Below are positions 53,789-64,000 of a DNA stretch of 64,000 nt, piece after piece. The translations under genes and the position numbers were made by a program. Source of the DNA: Calliopsis andreniformis (taxonomy: Eukaryota; Arthropoda; Insecta; Hymenoptera; Andrenidae). How positions within the stretch are numbered: position 1 is the stretch's first letter; the number at the start of each line of letters is the position of its first letter. The notes under the pieces are model-generated. The model saw only the letters and a list, made by a program, of their open reading frames with translations, did no database searches and was not told the DNA's origin. The stretch is from positions 4,898,001 to 4,962,000 of the forward strand of contig NW_027480438.1 in the NCBI RefSeq assembly GCF_051401765.1. Reading direction: 5' to 3'.

Positions 53789-54321
53789 CCACAATCTTCA
53801 GCCCACAGTCCTCAACAATCAGTTGTCAATCCTCAATCCTCAATAGGATATCCTCAATTCACAGTTTTCAATACTCAATACTCTATCTGCAATCTTCCAA
53901 CCTCTATCCACAAACATCAATTTTCACCACTCAACCCTCAACACTCAGTCCTCAATGTTTAATCCTCAATCCTCAATTCTCAATCTTCGATCCTCAATAC
54001 TGAATCTTCAATCCTAAATACTCAATCCTCAATCATCAATCCTCAATCCTTAATCCTCAATCTTCAATCCTCAGTCCCCAATCCTCAATCTTCAATCCTC
54101 AATCCGCAATCCTCATTCTCAATCCTCAATCCTCAATCTACAATCCTCAATACTCAATCTTCAATCCTCAATCCTGAATCCTCAATCCTCAATCCTCAAT
54201 CCTCAATCAGCGATACTCAATCTTCAATAATCAGTCCTCTATCCTCAATCCTCAATCCCCAATACTCAACCATCGATCCTCAATTCTCAATACTCAATAG
54301 AATATCCTGAAATCTCAGGAT
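53782..54321 (+). repeat. Core block with a 433-bp internal deletion
   Basis: GTGAAATCCACAATC at 53782 runs straight into CTTCAGCCCACAG. The distance from GTG to the anchor at 53889 is therefore 107 bp instead of 540. The anchor-to-stem-loop distance (415) is intact, with the stem-loop at 54304-54321. Confidence 0.85.
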
Positions 54322-55705
54322 TCAATGCTCAAACATCAATCCTCAACCCTCAGCCCTCATTCTCAAACCTCAACCCTCAATCCTCAGTCCTCAATCCTCA
54401 ATCCCCAATCCTCAATCTACAATCCTCAAGCCTCAATCCTCAATCCTCAATCCTCAATCTTCAGTCCTCGATACTCAATCTTCAATCCTCAATCCTCAAT
54501 CCTTAATCCTCAATCCTCAATACTCAATCCTCAAAGTTCTAAACACAACCCACAACCATCAATCCTCAATACTCAACCGTCAATCCTCAATTCTCAATAC
54601 TCAATAGAGTATCCTGAATTCTCATGTTTCAATACTCAATCCACAATACTCAATAATCAAATCTCAATCGTCAAACATCAATTCTCAACACTCAATCCTC
54701 AACACTCAGTCCTCAATGTTTAATCCTCAATCCTCAATTCTCAATCTTCGATCCTCAATACTGAATCTTCAATCCTAAATACTCAATCCTCAATCATCAA
54801 TCCTCAATCCTTAATCCTCAATCTTCAATCCTCAGTCCCCAATCCTCAATCCTCAATCCTCAATCTGCAATCCTCAATACACAATCCTCAATCCTCGATT
54901 CTCAATCCTCAATCCTCAATCCTCAATCCGCACTCATCAATCCTCAATCCTCATTCTTCAATCCTCAATCCTCAATCCCCAATCCTCAATCTTCAATCCT
55001 CAATCCTCAATCCTCAATCCTCAATCCTCATTCTTCAATCATCAATACTCAATCTTCAATCCTCAATCCTCAATCCTCAATCCTCAATCCTCAATCCTCA
55101 ATCGTCAATAATCAACACACAGCCCTCAACCATCAATCCTCAATACTCAACCATCAATACTCAATTCTCAATACTCAATAGAATATCCTGAATTCTCATG
55201 TTTCAATACTCAATCCACAATATTCAATAACAAATCTCTATCCTCAAATATCAATTCTCAACACTCAATCCTCAACACTCAGTCCTCTCTCTTCAATCTT
55301 CCATCATCAATCCTCTATACTCAAGCGTCAAACCACAATCCGCAATCCTCAACCCTCAGCCCTCATTCTCAATCCTCAATCCTCAATCCTCAATCTTCTA
55401 TCTTCAATCCCCAATCCTCTATCATCAATCCTCAATTCTCAATCCTCAATCCTCAATCCTCAATCCTCAATCTTCAATCCTCAATACTCAATCTTCAATC
55501 TTCAATCCTCAATTCTCAATCCTCAATCCTCAATCCTCAATCCTCTATCTTCAATCCTCAACACTCAATCTTCAATCCTCAATTCCCAGTCCTCAATCCC
55601 CAATCATCATTCATCAATCCTCAATACCCAATCCTCAATCTTCCATCCTCAATCCTCAATCCTCAATTCTCAATCCTCAATCCTCAATCCTCAACCCTCA
55701 ATCCT
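53789..55705 (+). repeat. 2188-bp tandem duplication, right copy
   Basis: Partner of 51601-53517. T at 53884 and T at 54540 match T at 51696 and T at 52352. The other domain B copies have A at both sites, so these are shared derived variants. Its left edge is also a 433-bp deletion junction. Confidence 0.82.
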
Positions 55706-56491
55706 CAGTCCTCAAACCTCAATTCCGAATCCTCAATCCTGAATCCTCAATCTTCACCCCTCAGTCCGCAACAATCAATTGTGAATCCTCAATCCTCAAT
55801 AGAATATCCTCAATTCACAGTTTTCAATACCCTATCCCCAACCTTCAATCTTCAAATCTAAATCCACAAACATCAATTCTCATCACTCAACCCTCAACAC
55901 TCAGTCCTCAATCTTCAATCCTCAATCCTCAATCCTCAATCGTCAATCCTCAATCCCCAATTCTCTATCATCAATCCTCAATCCTCAATCCTCAATCCTC
56001 AATCCTCAATCCTCAGCCTTCAATCCTCAATACTCAATCTTCAATCTTCAATCCTCAATCCTCAATCCTCAATCCTCAATCCGCTATCCTCAATCTTCAA
56101 TACTCAATACTCAATCATCAATCCTCAATCCTCAATCCTGAAATCCTCAACCCTCAATATTCAACACACAACCCTCAACCTTCAATCCTCAATACTCAAC
56201 CATCAATCCTCAATTCTCAATGCTCAATAGAATATCCTGAATTCTCTGTTTTCAATACTCAATACTCAACCTTCAATCATCAAGTCTCCAACCACAAACA
56301 TCAATTCTGATCACTCAACCCTCAACACTCAGTCCTCAATGTTCAACCCGCAGTCCTCAATACTCAATCCTCAGTCCTCAGTCCTCAATCTTCAATACTC
56401 AATCCTCAATCCTATAATCCTCAATCCTCAATATTCAACACACAACCCTCAAACATCAATCCTCAATACTCAACCATCAATCCTCAATTCT

Positions 56492-58400
56492 CAATAGTCA
56501 ATAAAATATCCTGAATTCTCAGTTTTCAATCCTCAATCCTCAATCGTCCATCCTCAAGCCTCAATCCTCAATCCTCAATCTTCAATCCTCAAGCCTCAAC
56601 CCTCAATCCTCAGCCCTCAAACCTCAATTCCGAAACCTCAATCCTGAATCCTCAATCTTCATCCCTCAGTCCGCAACAATCAATTGTCAATCCTCAATCC
56701 TCACTAGAGAATCCTCAATTCACAGTTTTGAATATTCAATCCCCAATCTTCAATCTTCAAATCTCAATCCACAAACATCAATGCTCCTCACTCGGCCCTC
56801 AACACTCAGTCCTCAATCTTCTATCCTCAATCCTCAATACTCAATCTTCAATCCTCAATACTCAATCTTCAATCCTCAATCCTCAATACTCAATCCTCAA
56901 TCCTCAATCCCCAGTCCTCAATCTTAAATCCTCAATCCTCAACACTCAATCCTCAATCCTCAATCTTCAATCATCAATACTCAATCTTCAATCCTCAATC
57001 CTCAACCCTCAATCCTCAATCCTCAATTCTCAATCCTCAATACTCAGTCGTCAATCGTCAATCCTCAATCCCCAATCCTAAATCTTCAATCCTCAATACT
57101 CAATCCTCAATCCTCAATCCTCAATCCTCAATCTTCAATCCTCAATACTCAATCTTCAATCCTCAATCCTCAATCCTCAATACTCAATACTCAATCCTCA
57201 ATCCTCAATCCTCAATCTTCAATCCTCAATACTCAATCTGCAATCCTCCATCCTCAATCGTCAATCCTCAACCCTCATTCTTCAATCTTCAACACCCAAT
57301 CCTCAATCTTCAATCGTCAATACTCAATCCTCAATTCTCAATCCTCAATCCTCAATCCTCAGACCTCAAACATCAATATTCAACCCTCAGTCCTGGTCCT
57401 CAATCCACAAACCTCAATCCTCAATCCTCGATCTTCAATCATCAATATTCAATACTCAATCCTCAATCCTCAATCCTCAATCCTCAATCCTCAATCCTCA
57501 ATCCTCAATCCTCAATCTTCTATCTTCAATCCTCAACACTCAATCTTCAATCCTCAATCCTCAGTCCTCAAACCTCAATTCTGAATCCTCAATCCTGAAT
57601 CCTCAATCTTCAATCCTCAGACCTCAACCATCAATGCTAAATTCTCAATACTCAACAAAATATCCAGAATTCTCAGTTTTCAATACTCAATCCCCAATCT
57701 TCAATTTTCAAATCTCAATCCACAAACATCAATTCTCATCACTCAAACCTCAACACTCGGTCCTCAATCTTCAATCCTCAATCCATAATACTCAAACGTC
57801 AAACCTCAATCCCGAATCCTCTATCATCAATATTCAATCCTCAATCCTCAATCCTCAATCCTCAATCCTCAACCTTCAATCCTCAAAACTCAATCTTCAA
57901 TCTTCAATCCTCAATCCTCAATCCTCAATCCTCAATCCGCAATCCTCAATCTTCAATCCTCAACACACAATCTTCAATCCTCAATCCTCAATCTTCAATT
58001 CTCTATCTTCGATACTCAATACTGAATCTTCAATCCTCAATTCTCAATTTTCAATTCTCAATCCTCAACCCTCAGTTATCGTCCTCAATTCTCAATTCTC
58101 AATCCTCAATCCTCAATCCACAATCTTCAATCCTCAATAATCTATCTCCAATCCTAGATCCCCAATCCCCAATCCTCAATCGTTAATCCTCAATCTTCAA
58201 TCCTCAATCCCCAGTCCTCAATCTTAAATCCTCAATCCTCAACACTCAATCCTCAATCCTCAATCCTCAACCTTCAATCATCAATACTCAATCTTCAATC
58301 CTCATTCCTCAATCCTCAATCCCCAATCCTCAATCCCCAATATTCAATACACAACCCTCAACCATCAATCCTCAATACTGAATCATCAATCCTCAATTCT
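56492..58400 (+). repeat. Domain C unit 1 (1909 bp)
   Basis: Matches the start of unit 2 at offset 1909 for about the first 1 kb. The later part (about 57500-58400) contains its own cassette with CAACAAAATATCCAGAATTC at about 57653. It differs from the equivalent part of unit 2. A at 57080 replaces C at 58989. Confidence 0.8.
56728..56860 (+). repeat. Domain C cassette, TTGAATATTCAATCCCC type
   Basis: Preceded by CACTAGAGAATCCTCAATTC and followed by CAATGCTCCTCACTCGGCCC. Identical copies start at 58637 and 62460. It is a domain-specific relative of the A/B cassettes, sharing CAATCCACAAACATCAAT. Confidence 0.78.
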
Positions 58401-61400
58401 CAATAGTCAATAGAATATCCTGAATTCTCAGTTTTCAATCCTCAATCCTCAATCGTCCATCCTCAAGCCTCAATCCTCAATTCTCGATCTTCAATCCTCA
58501 AGCCTCAACCCTCAATCCTCAGTCCTCAAACCTCAATTCCGAAACCTCACTCCTGAATCCTCAATCTTCATCCCTCAGTCCGCAACAATCAATTGTCAAT
58601 CCTCAATCCTCACTAGAGAATCCTCAATTCACAGTTTTGAATATTCAATCCCCAATCTTCAATCTTCAAATCTCAATCCACAAACATCAATGCTCCTCAC
58701 TCGGCCCTCAACACTCAGTCCTCAATCTTCTATCCTCAATCCTCAATACTCAATCTTCAATCCTCAATACTCAATCTTCAATCCTCAATCCTCAATACTC
58801 AATCCTCAATCCTCAATCCCCAGTCCTCAATCTTAAATCCTCAATCCTCAACACTCAATCCTCAATCCTCAATCTTCAATCATCAATACTCAATCTTCAA
58901 TCCACAATCCTCAACCCTCAATCCTCAATCCTCAATTCTCAATCCTCAATACTCAGTCGTCAATCGTCAATCCTCAATCCCCAATCCTCAATCTTCAATC
59001 CTCAATACTCAATCCTCAATCCTCAATCCTCAATCCTCAATCTTCAATCCTCAATACTCAATCTTCAATCCTCAATCCTCAATCCTCAATACTCAATACT
59101 CAATCCTCAATCCTCAATCCTCAATCTTCAATCCTCAATACTCAATCTGCAATCCTCCATCCTCAATCGTCAATCCTCAACCCTCATTCTTCAATCTTCA
59201 ACACCCAATCCTCAATCTTCAATCCTCAATACTCAATCCTCAATTCTCAATCCTCAATCCTCAATCCTCAGACCTCAAACATCAATATTCAACCCTCAGT
59301 CCTGGTCCTCAATCCACAAACCTCAATCCTCAATCCTCGATCTTCAATCATCAATATTCAATACTCAATCCTCAATCCTCAATCCTCAATCCTCAATCCT
59401 CAATCCTCAATCCTCAATCCTCAATCCTCAATCCTCAATCTTCAATCCTCAATCCTCAATCCTGAATCCTCAATCCTCAATCATCAATCCTCAACACTCA
59501 ATCTTCAATCCTCAATCCTCAATCTTCAATCCTCAATACTCAATCTTCAATCCCCAATCCTTAATACTCAATCCTCAATCCTCATTCATCAATCCTCAAT
59601 ACCCAATCCTCAATCTTCAATCCTCAATCCTCAATCCGCAATCCTCAATCCTCAATCCTGAGACCTCAAGCATCAAGACTCAACCCTCAGTCCTCGTCCT
59701 CAATCCACAACCCTCAATCCTCAATCCTCGATTTTCATTCATCAATATTCAACCTTCAAACCTCAATCCTCAATACTCAATCCTCAATCCTCAATCCTCA
59801 ACGTTCAATCCTCAATACCCAATTCTCAATCTCCAATCCTCAATTCTCAGTCTTCAATCCTCAATCCTCAATCCTCAATCCTCTGTCCTCAATAATCTAT
59901 CTCCAATCCTAGATCCCCAATCCCCAATCCTCAATCCTTAATCCTCAATCTTCAATCCCCAATCCCCAGTCCTCAATCTTAAATCCTCAATCCTCAACAC
60001 TCAATCCTCAATCCTCAATCTTCAATCATCAATACTCAATCTTCAATCCTCAATCCTCAACCCTCAATCCTCAATCCTCAATTCTCAATCCTCAATACTC
60101 AGTCGTCAATCGTCAATCCTCAATCCCCAATCCTCAATCTTCAATCCTCAATCTTCAATCCTCAATACTCAATCTTCAATCCTCAATCCTCAATCCTCAA
60201 TCCTCAATACTCAATCCTCAATCCTCAATCCTCAATCTTCAATCCTCAATACTCAATCTGCAATCCTCAATCCTCAATCCTCAATCCTCAACCCTCATTC
60301 TTCAATCTTCAATACCCAATCCTCAATCTTCAATCCTCAATACTCAATCCTCAATTCTCAATCCTCAATCCTCAATCCTCAGACCTCAAACATCAATATT
60401 CAACCCTCAGTCCTCGTCCTCAATCCACAAACCTCAATCCTCAATCCTCGATCTTCAATCATCAATATTCAATACTCAATCCTCAATCCTCAATCCTCAA
60501 TCCTCAATCCTCAATCCTCAATCCTCAATCCTCAATCCTCAATCTTCAATCCTCAATACTCAATCTTCAATCCCCAATCCTTAATACTCAATCCTCAATC
60601 CTCAATCGTCAATCCTCAAACCGCAATCCTCTATCATCAATACTCAATCCTCAATCCTCAATCCTCAATCCTCAATCCTCAATCTTCAATCCTCAGTACT
60701 CAATCTTCTATCTGCAATCCTTAATCCTCAATCCTCAATCCTCAATCCGCAATCCGCAATCTTCCATCCTCAATCCTCAATCCTCAATCCTCAATCCTCA
60801 ATATTCAATTCTCAATCCTCGATCCTCAATTCTCAATTTTCAATCCTCAATCCTCAATCCTCAGACCTCAAACATCAATACTCAACCCTCAGTCCACGTC
60901 ATCAATCCTCAATTCTCAATCCTCAAACCTCAATCCTGAATCCTCAATCTTCAATCCTCAATACTCAATCTTCAATCCTCAATCCTCAAACCTCAATCCT
61001 CAATCCTCAATACTCAATCGTCAGTCTTCAATCCTCAACACTCAATCTTCAATCCTCAATCCCCAATCCTCAATCCTCAATCCTCACACTTCAATCCTCA
61101 ATACCCAATCCTCAATATTCAATCCTCGATCCTCAATCCTCACTTCTCAATCCTCAATCCTCAGTCCTCAGTCCTCAAACATCAACCCTCAACTATCAGC
61201 CCTCAACACTCAATCTTCAATCCTCAATCCCCAATCCTCAATCCTCAATCCTCACTCTTCAATCCACAATACCCAATCCTCAATATTCAATCCTCGATCC
61301 TCAATCATCACTTCTCAATCCTCAATCCTCAGTCCTCAGTCCTCAAACAGCAGCCGTCAACTCCCAGCCCTCATCCTCAATCCTCAATCCTCAATCCTCA

Positions 61401-62223
61401 ATCCTCAATCCTCAATCCTCAATCTTCTATCTTCAATCATCAACACTCAATCTTCAATCCTCAATCCTCAGTCCTCAAACCTCAATTCTGAATCCTCAAT
61501 CCCCAATCCTCAATCATCAATCCTCAATCCTCAATCCTCAATCCTCAATCCTCAATCTTCAATCCTCAATACTCAATCTTCAATCCTCAATCCTCAATCC
61601 TCAATCCTCAATACTCAATACTCAATCCTCAATCCTCAATCCTCAATCGTCAATCCTCAACACTCAATCTGCAATCCTCAATCCTCAATCCTCAATCCTC
61701 AACCCTCATTCTTCAATCTTCAATACCCAATCCTCAATCTTCAATCCTCAATACTCAATCCTCAATTCTCAATCCTCCATCCTCAATTCTCAGACCTCAA
61801 ACATCAATATTCAACCCTCAGTCCTCGTCCTCAATCCACAAACCTCAATCCTCAATCCTCGATCTTCAATCATCAATATTCAATACTCAATCCTCAATCC
61901 TCAATCCTCAATCCTCAATCCTCAATCCTCAATCCTCAATCTTCAATCCTCAATCCTCAATAACCAATCTCCAATCCTAGATGCCCAATCCCCAATCCTC
62001 AATCGTTAATCCTCAATCTTCAATCCTCAATCCCCAGTCCTCAATCTTAAATCCTCAATCCTCAACACTCAATCCTCAATCCTCAATCATCAATCTTCAA
62101 TCATCAATACTCAATCTTCAATCCTCATTCCTCAATCCTCAATCCCCAATCCTCAATCCCCAATATTCAATACACAACCCTCAACCATCAATCCTCAATA
62201 CTGAATCATCAATCCTCAATTCT
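58401..62223 (+). repeat. Domain C unit 2 (3823 bp)
   Basis: Contains three AGACCTCAAACATC landmarks (59270, 60381, 61792), so it is itself built from smaller repeats at steps of 1111 and 1411 bp. Two AATAATCTATCTCC-type motifs occur (59891, and a variant at 61959). Confidence 0.8.
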
Positions 62224-64000
62224 CAATAGTCAATAGAATATCCTGAATTCTCAGTTTTCAATCCTCAATCCTCAATCGTCCATCCTCAAGCCTCAATCCT
62301 CAATCCTCAATCTTCAATCCTCAAGCCTCAACCCTCAATCCTCAGTCCTCAAACCTCAATTCCGAAACCTCAATCCTGAATCCTCAATCTTCATCCCTCA
62401 GTCCGCAACAATCAATTGTCAATCCTCAATCCTCACTAGAGAATCCTCAATTCACAGTTTTGAATATTCAATCCCCAATCTTCAATCTTCAAATCTCAAT
62501 CCACAAACATCAATGCTCCTCACTCGGCCCTCAACACTCAGTCCTCAATCTTCTATCCTCAATCCTCAATACTCAATCTTCAATCCTCAATACTCAATCT
62601 TCAATCCTCAATCCTCAATACTCAATCCTCAATCCTCAATCCCCAGTCCTCAATCTTAAATCCTCAATCCTCAACACTCAATCCTCAATCCTCAATCTTC
62701 AATCATCAATACTCAATCTTCAATCCTCAATCCTCAACCCTCAATCCTCAATCCTCAATTCTCAATCATCAATACTCAGTCGTCAATCGTCAATCCTCAA
62801 TCCCCAATCCTCAATCTTCAATCCTCAATACTCAATCCTCAATCCTCAATCCTCAATCCTCAATCTTCAATCCTCAATACTCAATCTTCAATCCTCAATC
62901 CTCAATCCTCAATACTCAATACTCAATCCTCAATCCTCAATCCTCAATCTTCAATCCTCAATACTCAATCTGCAATCCTCCATCCTCAATCGTCAATCCT
63001 CAACCCTCATTCTTCAATCTTCAACACCCAATCCTCAATCTTCAATCCTCAATACTCAATCCTCAATTCTCAATCCTCAATCCTCAATCCTCTGACCTCA
63101 AACATCAATATTCAACCCTCAGTCCTGGTCCTCAATCCACAAACCTCAATCCTCAATCCTCGATCTTCAATCATCAATATTCAATACTCAATCCTCAATC
63201 CTCAATCCTCAATCCTCAATCCTCAATCCTCAATCCTCAATCCTCAATCCTCAATCCTCAATCTTCAATCCTCAATCCTCAATCCTGAATCCTCAATCCT
63301 CAATCATCAATCCTCAACACTCAATCTTCAATCCTCAATCCTCAATCTTCAATCCTCAATACTCAATCTTCAATCCCCAATCCTTAATACTCAATCCTCA
63401 ATCCTCATTCATCAATCCTCAATACCCAATCCTCAATCTTCAATCCTCAATCCTCAATCCGCAATCCTCAATCCTCAATCCTCAGACCTCAAGCATCAAG
63501 ACTCAACCCTCAGTCCTCGTCCTCAATCCACAACCCTCAATCCTCAATCCTCGATTTTCATTCATCAATATTCAACCTTCAAACCTCAATCCTCAATACT
63601 CAATCCTCAATCCTCAATCCTCAACGTTCAATCCTCAATACCCAATTCTCAATCTCCAATCCTCAATTCTCAGTCTTCAATCCTCAATCCTCAATCCTCA
63701 ATCCTCTGTCCTCAATAATCTATCTCCAATCCTAGATCCCCAATCCCCAATCCTCAATCCTGAATCCTCAATCTTCAATCCTCAATCCCCAGTCCTCAAT
63801 CTTAAATCCTCAATCCTCAACACTCAATCCTCAATCCTCAATCTTCAATCATCAATACTCAATCTTCAATCCTCAATCCTCAACCCTCAATCCTCAATCC
63901 TCAATTCTCAATCCTCAATACTCAGTCGTCAATCGTCAATCCTCAATCCCCAATCCTCAATCCCCAATCCTCAATCTTCAATCCTCAATCGTCAATCCTC
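62224..64000 (+). repeat. Domain C unit 3 (truncated by the window end)
   Basis: Matches 58401 to about 59940 at offset 3823 (CTCTGTCC at 59881/63704; AATAATC at 59891/63714). After about 63760 the match loosens: TGAATCC here against TTAATCC in unit 2. Confidence 0.82.

Larger units (their letters stand above)
21461..56491 (+). repeat. Domain B: shorter units with repeated local duplications
   Basis: GCAATCTTCC anchors lie at 23987, 26081, 29929, 34357, 35922, 41640, 44913, 48307, 51701 and 53889. Most of the domain carries CCGCTATCC and a cassette with CAAAGTTCAAAACACAACCC (about 26724, 30572, 35003, 45557, 48951). Both are absent from domain A. About 35922-39060 is A-like. The domain ends where the domain C cassette (CAATAGTCAATA) begins at 56492. 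Confidence 0.8.
1..64000 (+). repeat. Heptamer satellite array (CCTCAAT)n filling the window
   Basis: The + strand reads as successive copies of CCTCAAT from first base to last. Common variants are CTTCAAT, ACTCAAT, CCCCAAT, CCTCAGT, CCTCAAC and CCGCAAT. The canonical unit has no G, so the + strand is strikingly G-poor and the - strand G-rich. Occasional 6-mers (CCTCAT) and 8-mers (CCTGAAAT) shift the register and are inherited between copies. No stretch of unique sequence longer than a few heptamers was found anywhere, so there is no gene-bearing gap to describe. Family identity is unknown to me. The scale and nested organisation are those of eukaryotic satellite DNA (inference). Both array ends lie outside the window. 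Confidence 0.98.
56492..64000 (+). repeat. Domain C: distinct higher-order family
   Basis: Marked by CAATAGTCAATA(A/G)AATATCC at 56492, 58401 and 62224, and by AGACCTCAAACATCAATATT at 57361, 59270, 60381 and 61792 (TGACC at 63093). It also has CACTAGAGAATCC and GCTCCTCACTCGGCCC elements not seen in A or B. The GCAATCTTCC anchor of A and B is absent. Confidence 0.85.

Noticed and set aside
1..64000. CRISPR array
   Set aside because: There are no 23-45 bp repeats separated by unique spacers. The periodicity is 7 bp and the rest is the same word.
1..64000. Plant-type telomere (TTTAGGG)n or other known telomere tract
   Set aside because: The - strand word is ATTGAGG throughout. I saw no run of TTTAGGG, TTAGGG or TTAGG, and the array is diverged and hierarchically organised.
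1..64000. tRNA, rRNA or other structured RNA genes
   Set aside because: The near absence of G on the + strand and the simple 7-bp period leave no room for the stems and conserved loops such genes need, on either strand.

Overview
The whole 64 kb window is one uninterrupted tandem array of a 7-bp unit, CCTCAAT on the + strand (ATTGAGG on the - strand), with degenerate copies. I found no protein gene, RNA gene, transposon, CRISPR array or other unique sequence. The array is already in progress at base 1 and still running at base 64000, so both true ends lie outside. A satellite block of this size with nested higher-order repeats suggests a eukaryotic chromosome (heterochromatic, subtelomeric or pericentromeric). 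I cannot name the species from the sequence.

The array has several nested levels. Level 1 is the heptamer. Level 2 is a set of diverged cassettes of about 19 heptamers, most of them beginning AATAGAATATCC or AATAGGATATCC. They stay in 7-bp register, so they are old mutated heptamers rather than insertions. Level 3 is higher-order units of about 1.9 to 7.2 kb carrying these cassettes in a recurring order. Level 4 is a repeat of about 4.6 kb at an offset of about 17.6 kb (around 18.5-23.2 kb and 36.1-40.8 kb).

Layout: domain A (1 to about 21460) has four related units starting at 1, 7182, 13431 and 17382. Domain B (about 21461 to 56491) has shorter units, including duplications of 2094, 3848, 3394 and 2188 bp, with an A-like segment at about 35922-39060. 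Domain C (56492 to 64000) has a distinct cassette set repeating at offsets of 1909 and 3823 bp. A core of 973 bp recurs nine times complete, with identical internal spacing each time.

Long + strand open frames (up to 573 codons) exist only because the heptamer has no stop codon in any + frame and 7 is not a multiple of 3. Every + frame therefore reads the same ILNPQSS peptide, while every - frame meets TGA every seven codons. They are not annotated as genes. The noteworthy content is the record of duplication and deletion, with breakpoints and shared derived variants that can be read directly.
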